This document shows, piece by piece, positions 1-7,428 of a stretch of DNA of 10,094 nt; position 1 is the stretch's first letter, and each line of letters starts with the position of its first letter. A model generated the notes under the pieces. The model saw only the letters and a program-made list of their open reading frames with translations. It did not search any database and was not told the origin of the DNA. The translations under genes were made by a program, and so were the position numbers. The DNA comes from Oscillospiraceae bacterium (lineage in GTDB: Bacteria; Bacillota; Clostridia; UMGS1810): positions 1 to 10,094 of the forward strand of contig JALEIO010000021.1 of NCBI GenBank assembly GCA_022769845.1. The letters are read 5' to 3'.

Positions 1-519
1 ATAAATTTCAAGCGCGCGGATAACTCTTTTTACATTGTTGGGATGAATTTTAACAGCGCTCTCGCCGTCAATTTTTTCAAGCATAGAGTGCAGAAATTCG
101 TTTCCTTTTTCCTCGGCAATTTTCAAAAGCTTTTTTCGGTATTCTTCATCGTTTACAGTATCCGAAAAATCAATTCCGTTTAAAAGCGAATCGGCATAAA
201 GCCCTGTTCCGCCCGCAACAAGCGGAAAAAATCCGTTGTTTACGATTTTATGAAGTGCCTCTTTTGCCTCCGAAACATATCTTACAACGTTGTATTCCTC
301 GCTTGGGTCGGCAATATCCAGCATATAATGCCGAACGCCGTCCATTTCGTCTTTGGTCGCCTTTGCAGTGCCGATATCCATACCCTTATAAACCTGCATA
401 GAATCGGCCGAAATAATCTGCGCGTTAATTTTTTTTGCAAGCAAAACCGAGGTTTTTGTTTTGCCGACACCCGTAGGCCCTACGATTGCGGCAGCAAAAA
501 TATTTTTCGTATCAGTCAT
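1..519 (-). CDS. miaA: tRNA dimethylallyltransferase MiaA, N-terminal 173 residues (cut by window edge)
   Basis: MiaA transfers a dimethylallyl group to N6 of A37 in tRNAs that read UNN codons, giving i6A37, the substrate of MiaB. The reading frame is open from the ATG at 517–519 to base 1. It shows the P-loop GPTGVGKT at residues 14–21, the substrate-binding stretch SADSMQVYKGMDIGTAK at 37–53 (with the family's conserved Asp at 39), GGTGLY at 103–108, and a family block with HPNNVKRVIRALEIY at the cut edge. Family members are about 300 residues, so a little over half is present. The start overlaps the mutL stop by one base (TGATG). An AGGA site at 527–530 lies 7 bases upstream inside mutL, so translation is probably coupled to mutL. 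It is the last operon gene visible here. In many clostridia hfq follows, but that lies outside the window. Confidence 0.96.
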   Translation of the reverse strand, partial: MTDTKNIFAAAIVGPTGVGKTKTSVLLAKKINAQIISADSMQVYKGMDIGTAKATKDEMDGVRHYMLDIADPSEEYNVVRYVSEAKEALHKIVNNGFFPLVAGGTGLYADSLLNGIDFSDTVNDEEYRKKLLKIAEEKGNEFLHSMLEKIDGESAVKIHPNNVKRVIRALEIY

Positions 520-2579
520 CAGACAATCCTTTTAAATTCCTTTTCCAAATCCTTTTTGCTCATCTTAATTTCTATGGGGCGCCCGTGGGGACAAGTGTTT
601 ATACTGCCGAGCGTGTAAACCTTCTGCGCCAAATCCTCCATTTCTTTAAATGAAAGAGGCGTATTTCCTTTAATGGCACGCTTGCACGCCATAGTATGCA
701 GTGAAATTTCGGATAAATCAGTTAAATCAACATTGCTTTTTTTCTGCAGGATTTCAGCTATTTCTATAATAAGCTCGCTTACATTGCACCCTTCGAGCGC
801 TGCCGGAATTTTTCGTATTACAACAACATTGTTGCCGAAATCGTCAATTTCAAAACCGAGCGACGCAAAAAACTCCTTGTTTTCCACCGCCGTTTCAAAC
901 AGCGGCGGCGTAAGGCTTACCGTTGCGGGAATGAGCATAATCTGCGACAGTATGCTCTTGTTTTTGTAATCCTCCAGAAACTCCTCAAAATAAAGCCGTT
1001 CGTGAGCGGCGTGCTGGTCGATAATGTGCATTTCCGCACCCATTTCAAGTATAATATAGGTAGAAAAAATCTGCCCGATTACCTTAAAATCAACACCTGC
1101 CTTGAGCGGCGGTGTGCTTTCCGCATTTGGTTTTTCTGAATTTTCAATATTTTCTGTATTTTTGCTTAAATTTTCAATATTTTCTGAAATTTTACCTTCG
1201 TTTTCAAAGCTTTTTGACTTTTGTGATTCAAACGTTTCAATACTTTTTGCAGTTTTTACAAATTCATCATCCGCAAAATATCCTCCGCTGTCGGAGAGCG
1301 CCGACGCGCCCGTTTTTTCTCTTAAATCATCTATGGTAAGCTTTTTTTCGTCAAAGCCCTTTTTATCATCCGAAATATTTTTTGAATTTTCGGCAAAATG
1401 CACAGCGTCTAATGCTTCTTTTTCATAATTGCCTTTATTTTTTACAATGTCTGCTTGATAGCTTTCCTTATTTTTAACAAAGGCGTCGCGCAAAAGATTT
1501 ATGTCCATCTGGCTCGATTTTTTTATGTTTTCGGGAACATCAAATTTCTTTTTTTCCGCTCTTTTCTCATACATTTTTATTTCGGGAACAATTCGTTTTT
1601 TCTCAAGTGCGTTTTTAACCGCCCAGTAAACCGTTTCAAAAATCTTTTTGTCATCCGAAAAACGAACCTCCATTTTTGTAGGGTGAACGTTAACGTCCAC
1701 AAACGCGGGGTTTACCTCAATATTAAGCACCGCAAACGGAAATTTTCCCACCATAACAGTGTTTTTATAGCCTTCGGAAAGCGCCGCCGACACAATTTTG
1801 CTGACAAAATTTCTGCCGTTTATAAAAAACGTCTGATATGCGCGTGTGTTCCGCGAAATCTGCGAATTGCCGATATATCCCGTAACGCGCGCGTTTTCGT
1901 CCGCGTAGTCAACCTCAATGACATTGTTTATATAGTCGCGCCCGTATACCGCAAAAATGGAATTTATAAGCTTTCCGTCACCCGGCGCGGTTATATTTTT
2001 TGACGGACTTAAATATTTAATGGCAATATTCGGATTGCCTAAAATAAACTTGTTCATAACATCGGTTATATAGGCGGTTTCGGCAGAATCCTTTTTCAAA
2101 AACTTCATTCGCGCCGGAGTGTTGTAAAACAAATCGCGCACAATGACAGTGGTGCCGTTTGCACAGCCCGTTTCATCCTCTGCTATAACCTCGCCGCCCT
2201 TTATTGTAAGCATTGAGCCGAAATTACTGTCCTTGGTTTTTGTGAAAACCTCGGTGCATGATACCGCCGCAATGCTTGCAAGTGCCTCGCCGCGAAAGCC
2301 AAGTGTCATAATTTTTGCAAGGTCTGCGCCGTTTTTTATTTTGCTTGTAGCGTGCGGCAAAAACGCTGTTTTAAGGTCGTCCTTTTCAATGCCGCCGCCG
2401 TTATCCGTAACGCGGATATAGGACATACCGCCGTTTTTTATTTCAACGGTAATGCTTTTTGCAAGAGCGTCTATGGAATTCTCCACAAGCTCCTTAACCA
2501 CCGACGAAGGCCGTTCCACAACCTCGCCCGCAGAAATCATATTTGCAACCTCTTGCGTCAAAACATTAATTTTTCCCAT
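519..2579 (-). CDS. mutL: DNA mismatch repair protein MutL, endonuclease type
   Basis: MutL links mismatch recognition by MutS to strand incision and excision. The 686-residue protein has an N-terminal GHKL ATPase with ENSIDA (33–38, catalytic Glu34), DNGGGI (59–64), HATSK (76–80) and GFRGEAL (94–100). A poorly conserved, Lys/Glu/Asn/Ser-rich linker covers roughly 330–495. The C-terminal domain carries the metal-dependent nicking motif DQHAAHERLYFE (521–532, DQHAX2EX4E), ACKRAIK (631–637) and CPHGRP (663–668). QIMLIP at 546–551 resembles the beta-clamp-binding motif of Bacillus MutL. These features mark the self-nicking class used by bacteria without MutH. The start is set by a perfect AGGAGG at 2587–2592, 7 bases from the ATG. 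It lies 15 bases after mutS. The linker holds a 30-base-period repeat, listed separately. Confidence 0.98.
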   Translation of the reverse strand: MGKINVLTQEVANMISAGEVVERPSSVVKELVENSIDALAKSITVEIKNGGMSYIRVTDNGGGIEKDDLKTAFLPHATSKIKNGADLAKIMTLGFRGEALASIAAVSCTEVFTKTKDSNFGSMLTIKGGEVIAEDETGCANGTTVIVRDLFYNTPARMKFLKKDSAETAYITDVMNKFILGNPNIAIKYLSPSKNITAPGDGKLINSIFAVYGRDYINNVIEVDYADENARVTGYIGNSQISRNTRAYQTFFINGRNFVSKIVSAALSEGYKNTVMVGKFPFAVLNIEVNPAFVDVNVHPTKMEVRFSDDKKIFETVYWAVKNALEKKRIVPEIKMYEKRAEKKKFDVPENIKKSSQMDINLLRDAFVKNKESYQADIVKNKGNYEKEALDAVHFAENSKNISDDKKGFDEKKLTIDDLREKTGASALSDSGGYFADDEFVKTAKSIETFESQKSKSFENEGKISENIENLSKNTENIENSEKPNAESTPPLKAGVDFKVIGQIFSTYIILEMGAEMHIIDQHAAHERLYFEEFLEDYKNKSILSQIMLIPATVSLTPPLFETAVENKEFFASLGFEIDDFGNNVVVIRKIPAALEGCNVSELIIEIAEILQKKSNVDLTDLSEISLHTMACKRAIKGNTPLSFKEMEDLAQKVYTLGSINTCPHGRPIEIKMSKKDLEKEFKRIV
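1139..1186 (-). repeat. Imperfect 30-base-period direct repeat in the mutL linker
   Basis: The 18-mer AATTTTCAATATTTTCTG (plus strand) occurs twice, at 1139–1156 and 1169–1186. The period is 30 bases, exactly ten codons. On the coding strand it encodes a repeated SENIEN / TENIEN pattern at about MutL residues 465–481, in the disordered linker. Gain or loss of one unit would keep the reading frame and change only linker length. Confidence 0.8.
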
Positions 2580-2594
2580 AAACGCCCCTCCTTT

Positions 2595-5207
2595 TTATTC
2601 CTTTTTATCAATAATTCTTTGCAGTTTATATATGGCATTAAGCGCTTCAATAGGCGTAAGAGTTGAAATATCGTAGCTTTTTATAATGCCGATAATTTTG
2701 CTTGCCATCTCCTCATCCGATTTCTTGTCCATATCATAATTAACGCTTTTATGCTCCTTGTTAAAGTCGCCCTTTTCGATATTTGCAAGAATTTCCTTCG
2801 CCCTTTCAACCACTTTTTTCGGCACGCCCGCAAGATGCGCAACCTCAATTCCGAAGCTGTCGTCTGTGCCGCCTTTTACTATTTTGCGAAGGAAGGTAAT
2901 ATTGTCACCATGCTTTTTAACTGCAATCGAATAGTTGTTTACTCCGTCTATTTCGTCCTCCAATGCGATAAGCTCGTGATAGTGAGTTGCAAAAAGCGAT
3001 TTTGCGCCGATAAGCTTTTTGTCGCTTAAATACTCCACCACCGCCCACGCAATGGAAAGACCGTCAAACGTACTTGTTCCGCGCCCGATTTCATCCAAAA
3101 TAAGAAGGCTTTTCTCGGTTGCATTGTTGATAATGTTTGCAACCTCGGTCATTTCCACCATAAACGTGCTCTGACCTGCCGACAAATCGTCCGACGCACC
3201 TACGCGCGTAAAAATTTTGTCCACAATGCCTATTCGGCACTCGCTCGCAGGAACAAAGCTTCCAATTTGCGCCATAACGGTAATTATTGCCGTCTGACGC
3301 ATATACGTTGACTTTCCCGCCATATTGGGGCCTGTAATAATGGAAAACCTGTTTTTATCTGTATCAAGGTATGTATCGTTCGGCACAAAAAGCGAATCGG
3401 TCAAAAACTTTTCCACAATGGGGTGCCTGCCGTTTTTTATGTCGATAACGTCACTGTCGTCAACCTTCGGCTTTATATATCCGTTTTCCTCGGCAACCAG
3501 CGCAAACGACGCCAAAACGTCAATTACCGCAATAAGCTTTGCCTGAAGAAGTATTCTTTCCATATTTTTGCTCACCGCGTCCCTCACAGCGCAAAAATCA
3601 CTGTATTCAAGCGCGGTAATCTTTTCATTCGCGCCGAGTATGCGGTTTTCAACATCCTTAAGCTCCTCGGTAATATACCGCTCGCAGTTTGTTAAAGTTT
3701 GCTTTCTTATGTATCGGTCGGGCGCTTTGTCAATGTTGGATTTTGTAATTTCAATATAATATCCGAAAACCTTGTTGTACGAAATTTTAAGGTTTTTAAC
3801 TCCGGTTTCTTCTCTTTCTCTCGCCTCAATTTCGGCAATAATGCGCGCGCCGTTTTTAACTGTGTCCTTAATGGCGTCAAGCTCCTTGTCAAAACCCGGC
3901 TTTATCATTCCGCCCTCTCTTATTGTAACCGGCGGCTCATCGATAAACGCTGAATTTATAAGCAAATACAAATCGTTAATTGAGTCAAGATTTCGCGCAA
4001 TTTCCGAAAGATATTCCGTTTCAAAATTTTGCGAAATATCTTTTATCTTTTGAAGGTTGCAAAAACTGTTTTTGAGCGCCACCAGCTCGCGCGCGTTTAC
4101 CGAACCGTAAACAACCTTTGACATAATTCTTTCAATGTCGCCTATTCCCTTTAAAACTTCCGCAGCTTGAGAGCGAACAGGAATATTTTTAACAAAAAAT
4201 TCAACCGCGTCAAGTCGCATATTAATTTCGCTTGAATTTAAAAGCGGCTGTTCAATCCATTTTCGCAAAAGCCGCGCGCCCATACTTGTGCACGTTTTGT
4301 CGAGTATTCCAAGAAGCGACCCTTTTTTGCTCTTGTCGCGCATAGTTTCGGTAAGCTCAAGATTTCGCCTCGACGACAAATCAATCTCAACAAATGATGA
4401 CGAATTGTAAACGTTCGCCTTTGAAATGTTGGATAAATCCACCTTTTGCGTATCTGCCAAATATTTAAGCGCGCCGCCTGCCGCACACAGCGCATAGGTG
4501 TTTTGTGAAAGAAGCTTCGCCGAATCGGAAAACGCACCGAATTTTTGATTTACTCTATCCTCGCAGCTTGATAATTCAAAATTCTCGTCGGGAAGATAGC
4601 TTAAATAAAAATCACAGCGTTTTTTAAGATTGGCAAAAACCTTTGAAAACTTAATAGCGCTTTGATTGGCAATGATTTCGGTCGGCTTATAGCAAGCGAT
4701 AACGTTTGCCATTTTGCCCTCGGCAATGTCCTGCTTGCCGTAGGTTGCAAAAAAATCACCCGTCGAAACATCGGAAAAGCAAATGCCGAAATTTTCATCG
4801 TCGGTATAAATGCATGCAAGAAAATTGTTAGTGCTTTCCGAAAGCGCCAAATCAAGATTTGCCGTCCCCGGCGTTATAACTCTTACAACATCGCGCTTAA
4901 CAATATCTTTTGCAAGCGCCGGGTCCTCCATCTGCTCGCATATTGCAACCTTGTAACCTCTTTTAATCAATCTCGCAATGTAGGTTTGCACACTGTGAAA
5001 CGGCACGCCGCACATAGGCGCCTTTTCCTCTTGACCGCAGTTTCTGCCGGTTAAAGTAAGCTCCAAAACTTTAGACGCAATTTTAGCGTCATCAAAAAAC
5101 ATTTCGTAAAAATCGCCCAATCTGAAAAACAAAAGGCAGTCTTTGTACTTTTCTTTAACCTGTAAATACTGCTGCATCATCGGCGTTACAGGATTTTTTG
5201 CACTCAT
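2595..5207 (-). CDS. mutS: DNA mismatch repair protein MutS
   Basis: MutS recognises mismatches and small loops, then forms an ATP-dependent sliding clamp that recruits MutL. The 870-residue length is normal for MutS1. The N-terminal mismatch-binding domain contains GDFYEMF (31–37), with the Phe33-X-Glu35 pair that wedges into the mismatch. This separates it from MutS2, which lacks that domain. The ATPase has Walker A GPNMAGKST (626–634), the signature region TFMVEMTEVANII (681–693), Walker B LLILDEIGRGTS (701–712) and the His-loop THYHE (741–745). The C-terminus keeps the TPIEALNAIYKLQRI helix (851–865) typical of MutS ends. The ATG has an AAAGAGG site at 5218–5224, 10 bases upstream. It sits 26 bases after the ylbF-like gene and 15 before mutL, so all are co-transcribed. 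No key residue is missing. Confidence 0.98.
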   Translation of the reverse strand: MSAKNPVTPMMQQYLQVKEKYKDCLLFFRLGDFYEMFFDDAKIASKVLELTLTGRNCGQEEKAPMCGVPFHSVQTYIARLIKRGYKVAICEQMEDPALAKDIVKRDVVRVITPGTANLDLALSESTNNFLACIYTDDENFGICFSDVSTGDFFATYGKQDIAEGKMANVIACYKPTEIIANQSAIKFSKVFANLKKRCDFYLSYLPDENFELSSCEDRVNQKFGAFSDSAKLLSQNTYALCAAGGALKYLADTQKVDLSNISKANVYNSSSFVEIDLSSRRNLELTETMRDKSKKGSLLGILDKTCTSMGARLLRKWIEQPLLNSSEINMRLDAVEFFVKNIPVRSQAAEVLKGIGDIERIMSKVVYGSVNARELVALKNSFCNLQKIKDISQNFETEYLSEIARNLDSINDLYLLINSAFIDEPPVTIREGGMIKPGFDKELDAIKDTVKNGARIIAEIEAREREETGVKNLKISYNKVFGYYIEITKSNIDKAPDRYIRKQTLTNCERYITEELKDVENRILGANEKITALEYSDFCAVRDAVSKNMERILLQAKLIAVIDVLASFALVAEENGYIKPKVDDSDVIDIKNGRHPIVEKFLTDSLFVPNDTYLDTDKNRFSIITGPNMAGKSTYMRQTAIITVMAQIGSFVPASECRIGIVDKIFTRVGASDDLSAGQSTFMVEMTEVANIINNATEKSLLILDEIGRGTSTFDGLSIAWAVVEYLSDKKLIGAKSLFATHYHELIALEDEIDGVNNYSIAVKKHGDNITFLRKIVKGGTDDSFGIEVAHLAGVPKKVVERAKEILANIEKGDFNKEHKSVNYDMDKKSDEEMASKIIGIIKSYDISTLTPIEALNAIYKLQRIIDKKE

Positions 5208-5233
5208 ATAAAATTAACCTCTTTCAGAAAATT

Positions 5234-5626
5234 TTAGTGGCAGCCGCCGCAGGTAGAGCAGCTTCCCGTGCAGCCGCCCTCGCTGTCCTTGCCTGAAACA
5301 TAATAGCCCAAAATGCCGTTGATTTTGCTCATAAGATCAGAAAAATTCTGCTGCGCGTCAACGTATGCCGCAATGTTTTTATTTGTCATAATCTTTTCAA
5401 AAGCCGCCTTCGCCTCTTGCTGAATAACCTCAAATTCTTCCTTTGTAATGTCGGGATTAGACGCTTTTTTTGTAAGATTTTCGCGTGTTGTATGATATTC
5501 CATCATAAGCTCAACCGCTTCTTTATCGTCAAGCTGATTTGCTTCAGCAAGCTTAAACGCCTTAAATTCTTCGCTTTCTGCAATCATAATTCCCAATTCC
5601 TTTGCCTTATCCATAATATCCTGCAT
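5234..5626 (-). CDS. YlbF/YmcA-family protein with a cysteine-rich C-terminal tail
   Basis: A 130-residue, mostly helical protein of the YlbF/YmcA (Com_YlbF) family. In Bacillus subtilis YlbF, YmcA and YaaT form the Ric complex, which carries Fe-S clusters and affects RNA processing and development. Residues 1–110 are charged helices without any cysteine. The last 12 residues contain four, at 119, 123, 126 and 129 (C-x3-C-x2-C-x2-C), then a terminal His. This looks like a metal or Fe-S ligand set. The ATG has an AAGGAG site at 5636–5641, 9 bases upstream. It lies 30 bases after miaB and 26 before mutS. In B. subtilis the miaB homologue ymcB neighbours ymcA, so placement next to miaB fits a role in MiaB maturation or function, which is inferred here. 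It cannot be assigned to the YlbF or the YmcA branch by eye. Confidence 0.88.
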   Translation of the reverse strand: MQDIMDKAKELGIMIAESEEFKAFKLAEANQLDDKEAVELMMEYHTTRENLTKKASNPDITKEEFEVIQQEAKAAFEKIMTNKNIAAYVDAQQNFSDLMSKINGILGYYVSGKDSEGGCTGSCSTCGGCH

Positions 5627-5656
5627 AATAAAATTCTCCTTTTATTTAATAAATAT

Positions 5657-7066
5657 TTATACTAATTCACCCGTAAGTGACCAAGTATGCGATTTTGTAA
5701 TTTTTACCTCTGCAAATTTTCCGATTAAATCTTTTTCTCCGGCAAAATTGACAATTTTTCCGCCGTCTGTTCTTCCGGTAAGAAAATCAGGGTTTGTTTT
5801 GCTTACGCCCTCCACCAGAATTTCATAATTTTTCCCGTAATATTCGGCATTTTTTTCGGCAGAAATAATGTTTTGCAGCTCTATCATTCTGTCAAAATTC
5901 GCCTTTTTCTCCTCCGCCGTAATAACATCTTCCATTTTTTCCGCAGGAGTGCCGCGGCGTTTGGAATATATAAACGAAAACACACTGTCATACCGAACGG
6001 TTTTCAAAACCTCCATAGTCTGCTCAAAATCAGCGTTGTCCTCGCCCGGAAATCCCACTATGATGTCGGTGGTAAGCGTGATATTCGGAATTTTTTCCTT
6101 AACCTTTCTTATTTTTTCAAGGTATTCCTCTTTTGTATATTTTCTGTTCATAATTTTAAGAATTTTGTTGCTTCCGCACTGAATGGGAAGGTGAAGCTGC
6201 TTGCAAACCTTTTTGTTTTGAGCAATGGTATCGATAAGCTTGTCCGACAAATCCTTCGGATGGCTTGTCATAAAGCGTATTCTTTCAATTCCCTCAACCT
6301 TTGAAACCTCATTTAAAAGGTCGGGAAAATCAATGTATGCGTCAATATCCTTTCCATAGGAATTAACATTTTGACCAAGCAGCATAATTTCTTTTACGCC
6401 GCGTTTTGCAAGGTCTTTTGCCTCTTTTATTATGTCCTCTTTTTTTCGGCTTCGCTCTCTTCCTCTTACATACGGAACAATACAGTAGGTGCAGAAATTA
6501 TTGCAGCCGTACATAACCGAAACACCTTCAGAAACCGCACCGTCACGGTGAATGGGAAGATCCTCCGCAATTTTTCCGTCTTCGTTTTTAAAAACTATAA
6601 CACGCTCGTTTTTTGTAATCGCATTATACAGAATTTCAGGAAAACGATAAAGCGAATGTGTGCCGAAAACAATATCAACGTGCTTGTAGCGCTTTTTAAT
6701 CTGCTCCACAATATGCTCCTGCTGCATCATACAGCCGCACACGCCGATAATAAGATTGGGCTTGTCGCGTTTTAAAGCTTTAAGCGCACCAATATTTCCG
6801 AAAACCTTAAGCTCTGCGTTTTCGCGCACCGCACAGGTGTTATATATTATAACGTCCGCACGTTTTTTGTCATCGGTCTTTTTATATCCCATTTTCTCCA
6901 GCATACCCAAAAGATGCTCGGAATCGTTAACGTTCTGCGCACAGCCGTAGGTTTCTACAAAAGCATATTTTTCGCCGTCCGAATTTATATTGTTTACCAA
7001 AAGCATAATGCGCTTTTGATTTTCTATTTCTTCACTTTTGATAATGACATCTTCTCTTTTTGACAT
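5657..7066 (-). CDS. miaB: tRNA-2-methylthio-N6-dimethylallyladenosine synthase MiaB
   Basis: MiaB is a radical SAM methylthiotransferase that converts i6A37 to ms2i6A37 in tRNA. From the chosen start it is 469 residues. The N-terminal UPF0004 domain has cluster cysteines Cys42 (TYGCAQN), Cys78 (NTCAVRE) and Cys112 (GCMMQQE). The radical SAM core has CNNFCTYC (Cys188, 192, 195) followed by VPYVRGRERSR. A C-terminal TRAM RNA-binding domain covers about 405–469. The frame is open up to 7150, adding 28 residues, but that extension begins upstream of the -35 box at 7133–7138 and so is not transcribed from this promoter. The ATG at 7064–7066 has a G-rich site (GGGGG, 7073–7077) 6 bases upstream and gives a normal family N-terminus. 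It is the first gene of the operon. Confidence 0.97.
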   Translation of the reverse strand: MSKREDVIIKSEEIENQKRIMLLVNNINSDGEKYAFVETYGCAQNVNDSEHLLGMLEKMGYKKTDDKKRADVIIYNTCAVRENAELKVFGNIGALKALKRDKPNLIIGVCGCMMQQEHIVEQIKKRYKHVDIVFGTHSLYRFPEILYNAITKNERVIVFKNEDGKIAEDLPIHRDGAVSEGVSVMYGCNNFCTYCIVPYVRGRERSRKKEDIIKEAKDLAKRGVKEIMLLGQNVNSYGKDIDAYIDFPDLLNEVSKVEGIERIRFMTSHPKDLSDKLIDTIAQNKKVCKQLHLPIQCGSNKILKIMNRKYTKEEYLEKIRKVKEKIPNITLTTDIIVGFPGEDNADFEQTMEVLKTVRYDSVFSFIYSKRRGTPAEKMEDVITAEEKKANFDRMIELQNIISAEKNAEYYGKNYEILVEGVSKTNPDFLTGRTDGGKIVNFAGEKDLIGKFAEVKITKSHTWSLTGELV

Positions 7067-7072
7067 TCTTAT

Positions 7073-7088
7073 CCCCCGGGCAAAGCCC
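7073..7088 (-). promoter_or_regulatory. G-rich miaB ribosome binding site next to a small hairpin
   Basis: Read on the minus strand, the short miaB leader contains GGGC-TTT-GCCC (7088 to 7078), which can form a 4-bp GC hairpin, followed directly by GGGGG (7077 to 7073), 6 bases from the ATG. The purine run is a poorer Shine-Dalgarno match than the AGGAGG-like sites of the downstream genes. It decides the start at 7066. Pairing of CCC with the G run could limit access, which is inference. Confidence 0.5.
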
Positions 7089-7109
7089 CTAAATATTATA
7101 ATCCATATA

Positions 7110-7138
7110 ATTATATCATAAATTTGAAAATATGTAAA
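7110..7138 (-). promoter_or_regulatory. Sigma-A-type promoter of the miaB–ylbF–mutS–mutL–miaA operon
   Basis: On the minus strand the -35 box is TTTACA (plus-strand 7133–7138) and the -10 box is TATAAT (7110–7115), 17 bases apart. TG one base before the -10 box makes it an extended -10 (TGATATAAT). Transcription should begin near 7103, giving a leader of about 37 bases before the miaB ATG. No other comparable promoter was noticed inside the operon. Confidence 0.85.
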
Positions 7139-7284
7139 CCGCAAATTCAAATTTCACACTGATTTTTTTTACAAAATTTTTATATATGCGATTTTTTATT
7201 TTGTGCAAAACGCGCTTTTAAAAAAATATTGACAAAATTTACATATAAAAAACGGCAAAAAATTACAAATTTTGCAAAAAAGTC
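7139..7284. other. AT-rich spacer between two divergent promoters, no gene seen
   Basis: This 146-base stretch separates the two -35 boxes. I see no credible reading frame or RNA gene. It holds A and T tracts, two copies of ACAAAATTT (7171–7179 and 7232–7240), the palindrome TTTTGCAAAA (7270–7279) and the interrupted palindrome TTTTGTGCAAAA (7199–7210). The A/T tracts next to the boxes could act as UP elements, and the palindromes could bind a regulator. Neither is shown. Confidence 0.5.
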
Positions 7285-7313
7285 TTTACATTTTTAATGC
7301 TGTATGATATACT
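7285..7313 (+). promoter_or_regulatory. Sigma-A-type promoter of the uraA–pyrR operon
   Basis: TTTACA at 7285–7290 and TATACT at 7308–7313 are separated by 17 bases, with an extended -10 (TGATATACT). The predicted start is near 7320, so the uraA mRNA has a leader of about 160 bases that contains the attenuator described below. The core is nearly identical to that of the divergent miaB promoter. Confidence 0.85.
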
Positions 7314-7334
7314 CTCTAACTGTAAACAGGATAT

Positions 7335-7428
7335 CTTTAAATCCGATGCGGGACGTCGGCAAGATTGACAATATTAATTCTGCGCTTATTTTTGCCTTGT
7401 CCGAAATATGCTTCGGACAAGGTTTTTT
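7335..7428 (+). promoter_or_regulatory. PyrR-type transcription attenuator in the uraA–pyrR leader
   Basis: Three mutually exclusive elements are visible. First, CTTTAAA (7335–7341) precedes a hairpin CCGATG / CGTCGG (7343–7348 with 7354–7359, loop CGGGA), then CAAGAT. This matches the order and spacing of Bacillus PyrR-binding (anti-antiterminator) sites as I recall them: CTTTAA, 20 bases, AAG. Second, TCGGCAAG (7356–7363) overlaps that hairpin and can pair with CTTGTCCGA (7396–7404) through 8 bp with one bulged T, forming an antiterminator. Third, that segment is also the 5' arm of the terminator at 7395–7428. The expected logic is that UMP-bound PyrR holds the first hairpin, so the terminator forms and uraA–pyrR is off. 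The canonical hexaloop C-N-G-N-G-A appears as GCGGGA. A pyrR gene in the same operon strongly supports the assignment. Confidence 0.7.
7395..7428 (+). terminator. Intrinsic terminator of the uraA leader (attenuator)
   Basis: A perfect 11-bp stem CCTTGTCCGAA / TTCGGACAAGG (7395–7405 with 7412–7422) and a six-base loop are followed by six T residues (7423–7428). It lies 54 bases before the uraA ATG, so it must act as a conditional terminator. Confidence 0.92.

Noticed and set aside
1455..2003. 182-residue plus-strand open frame
   Set aside because: It lies entirely antisense to the conserved MutL ATPase region, lacks recognisable motifs and is a by-product of mutL codon use.
4662..5054. 130-residue plus-strand open frame
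   Set aside because: It is antisense to the N-terminal mismatch-binding half of mutS and shows no protein features of its own.
7067..7150. Longer miaB frame starting with ATG at 7150
   Set aside because: Its start lies upstream of the -35 box of the miaB promoter, it has no ribosome site, and it adds an atypical hydrophobic N-terminus.
7229..7249. TTGACA followed by TATAAA as a plus-strand promoter
   Set aside because: The spacer is only 9 bases, and no -10 box occurs at the right distance. The pair at 7285–7313 is far better.
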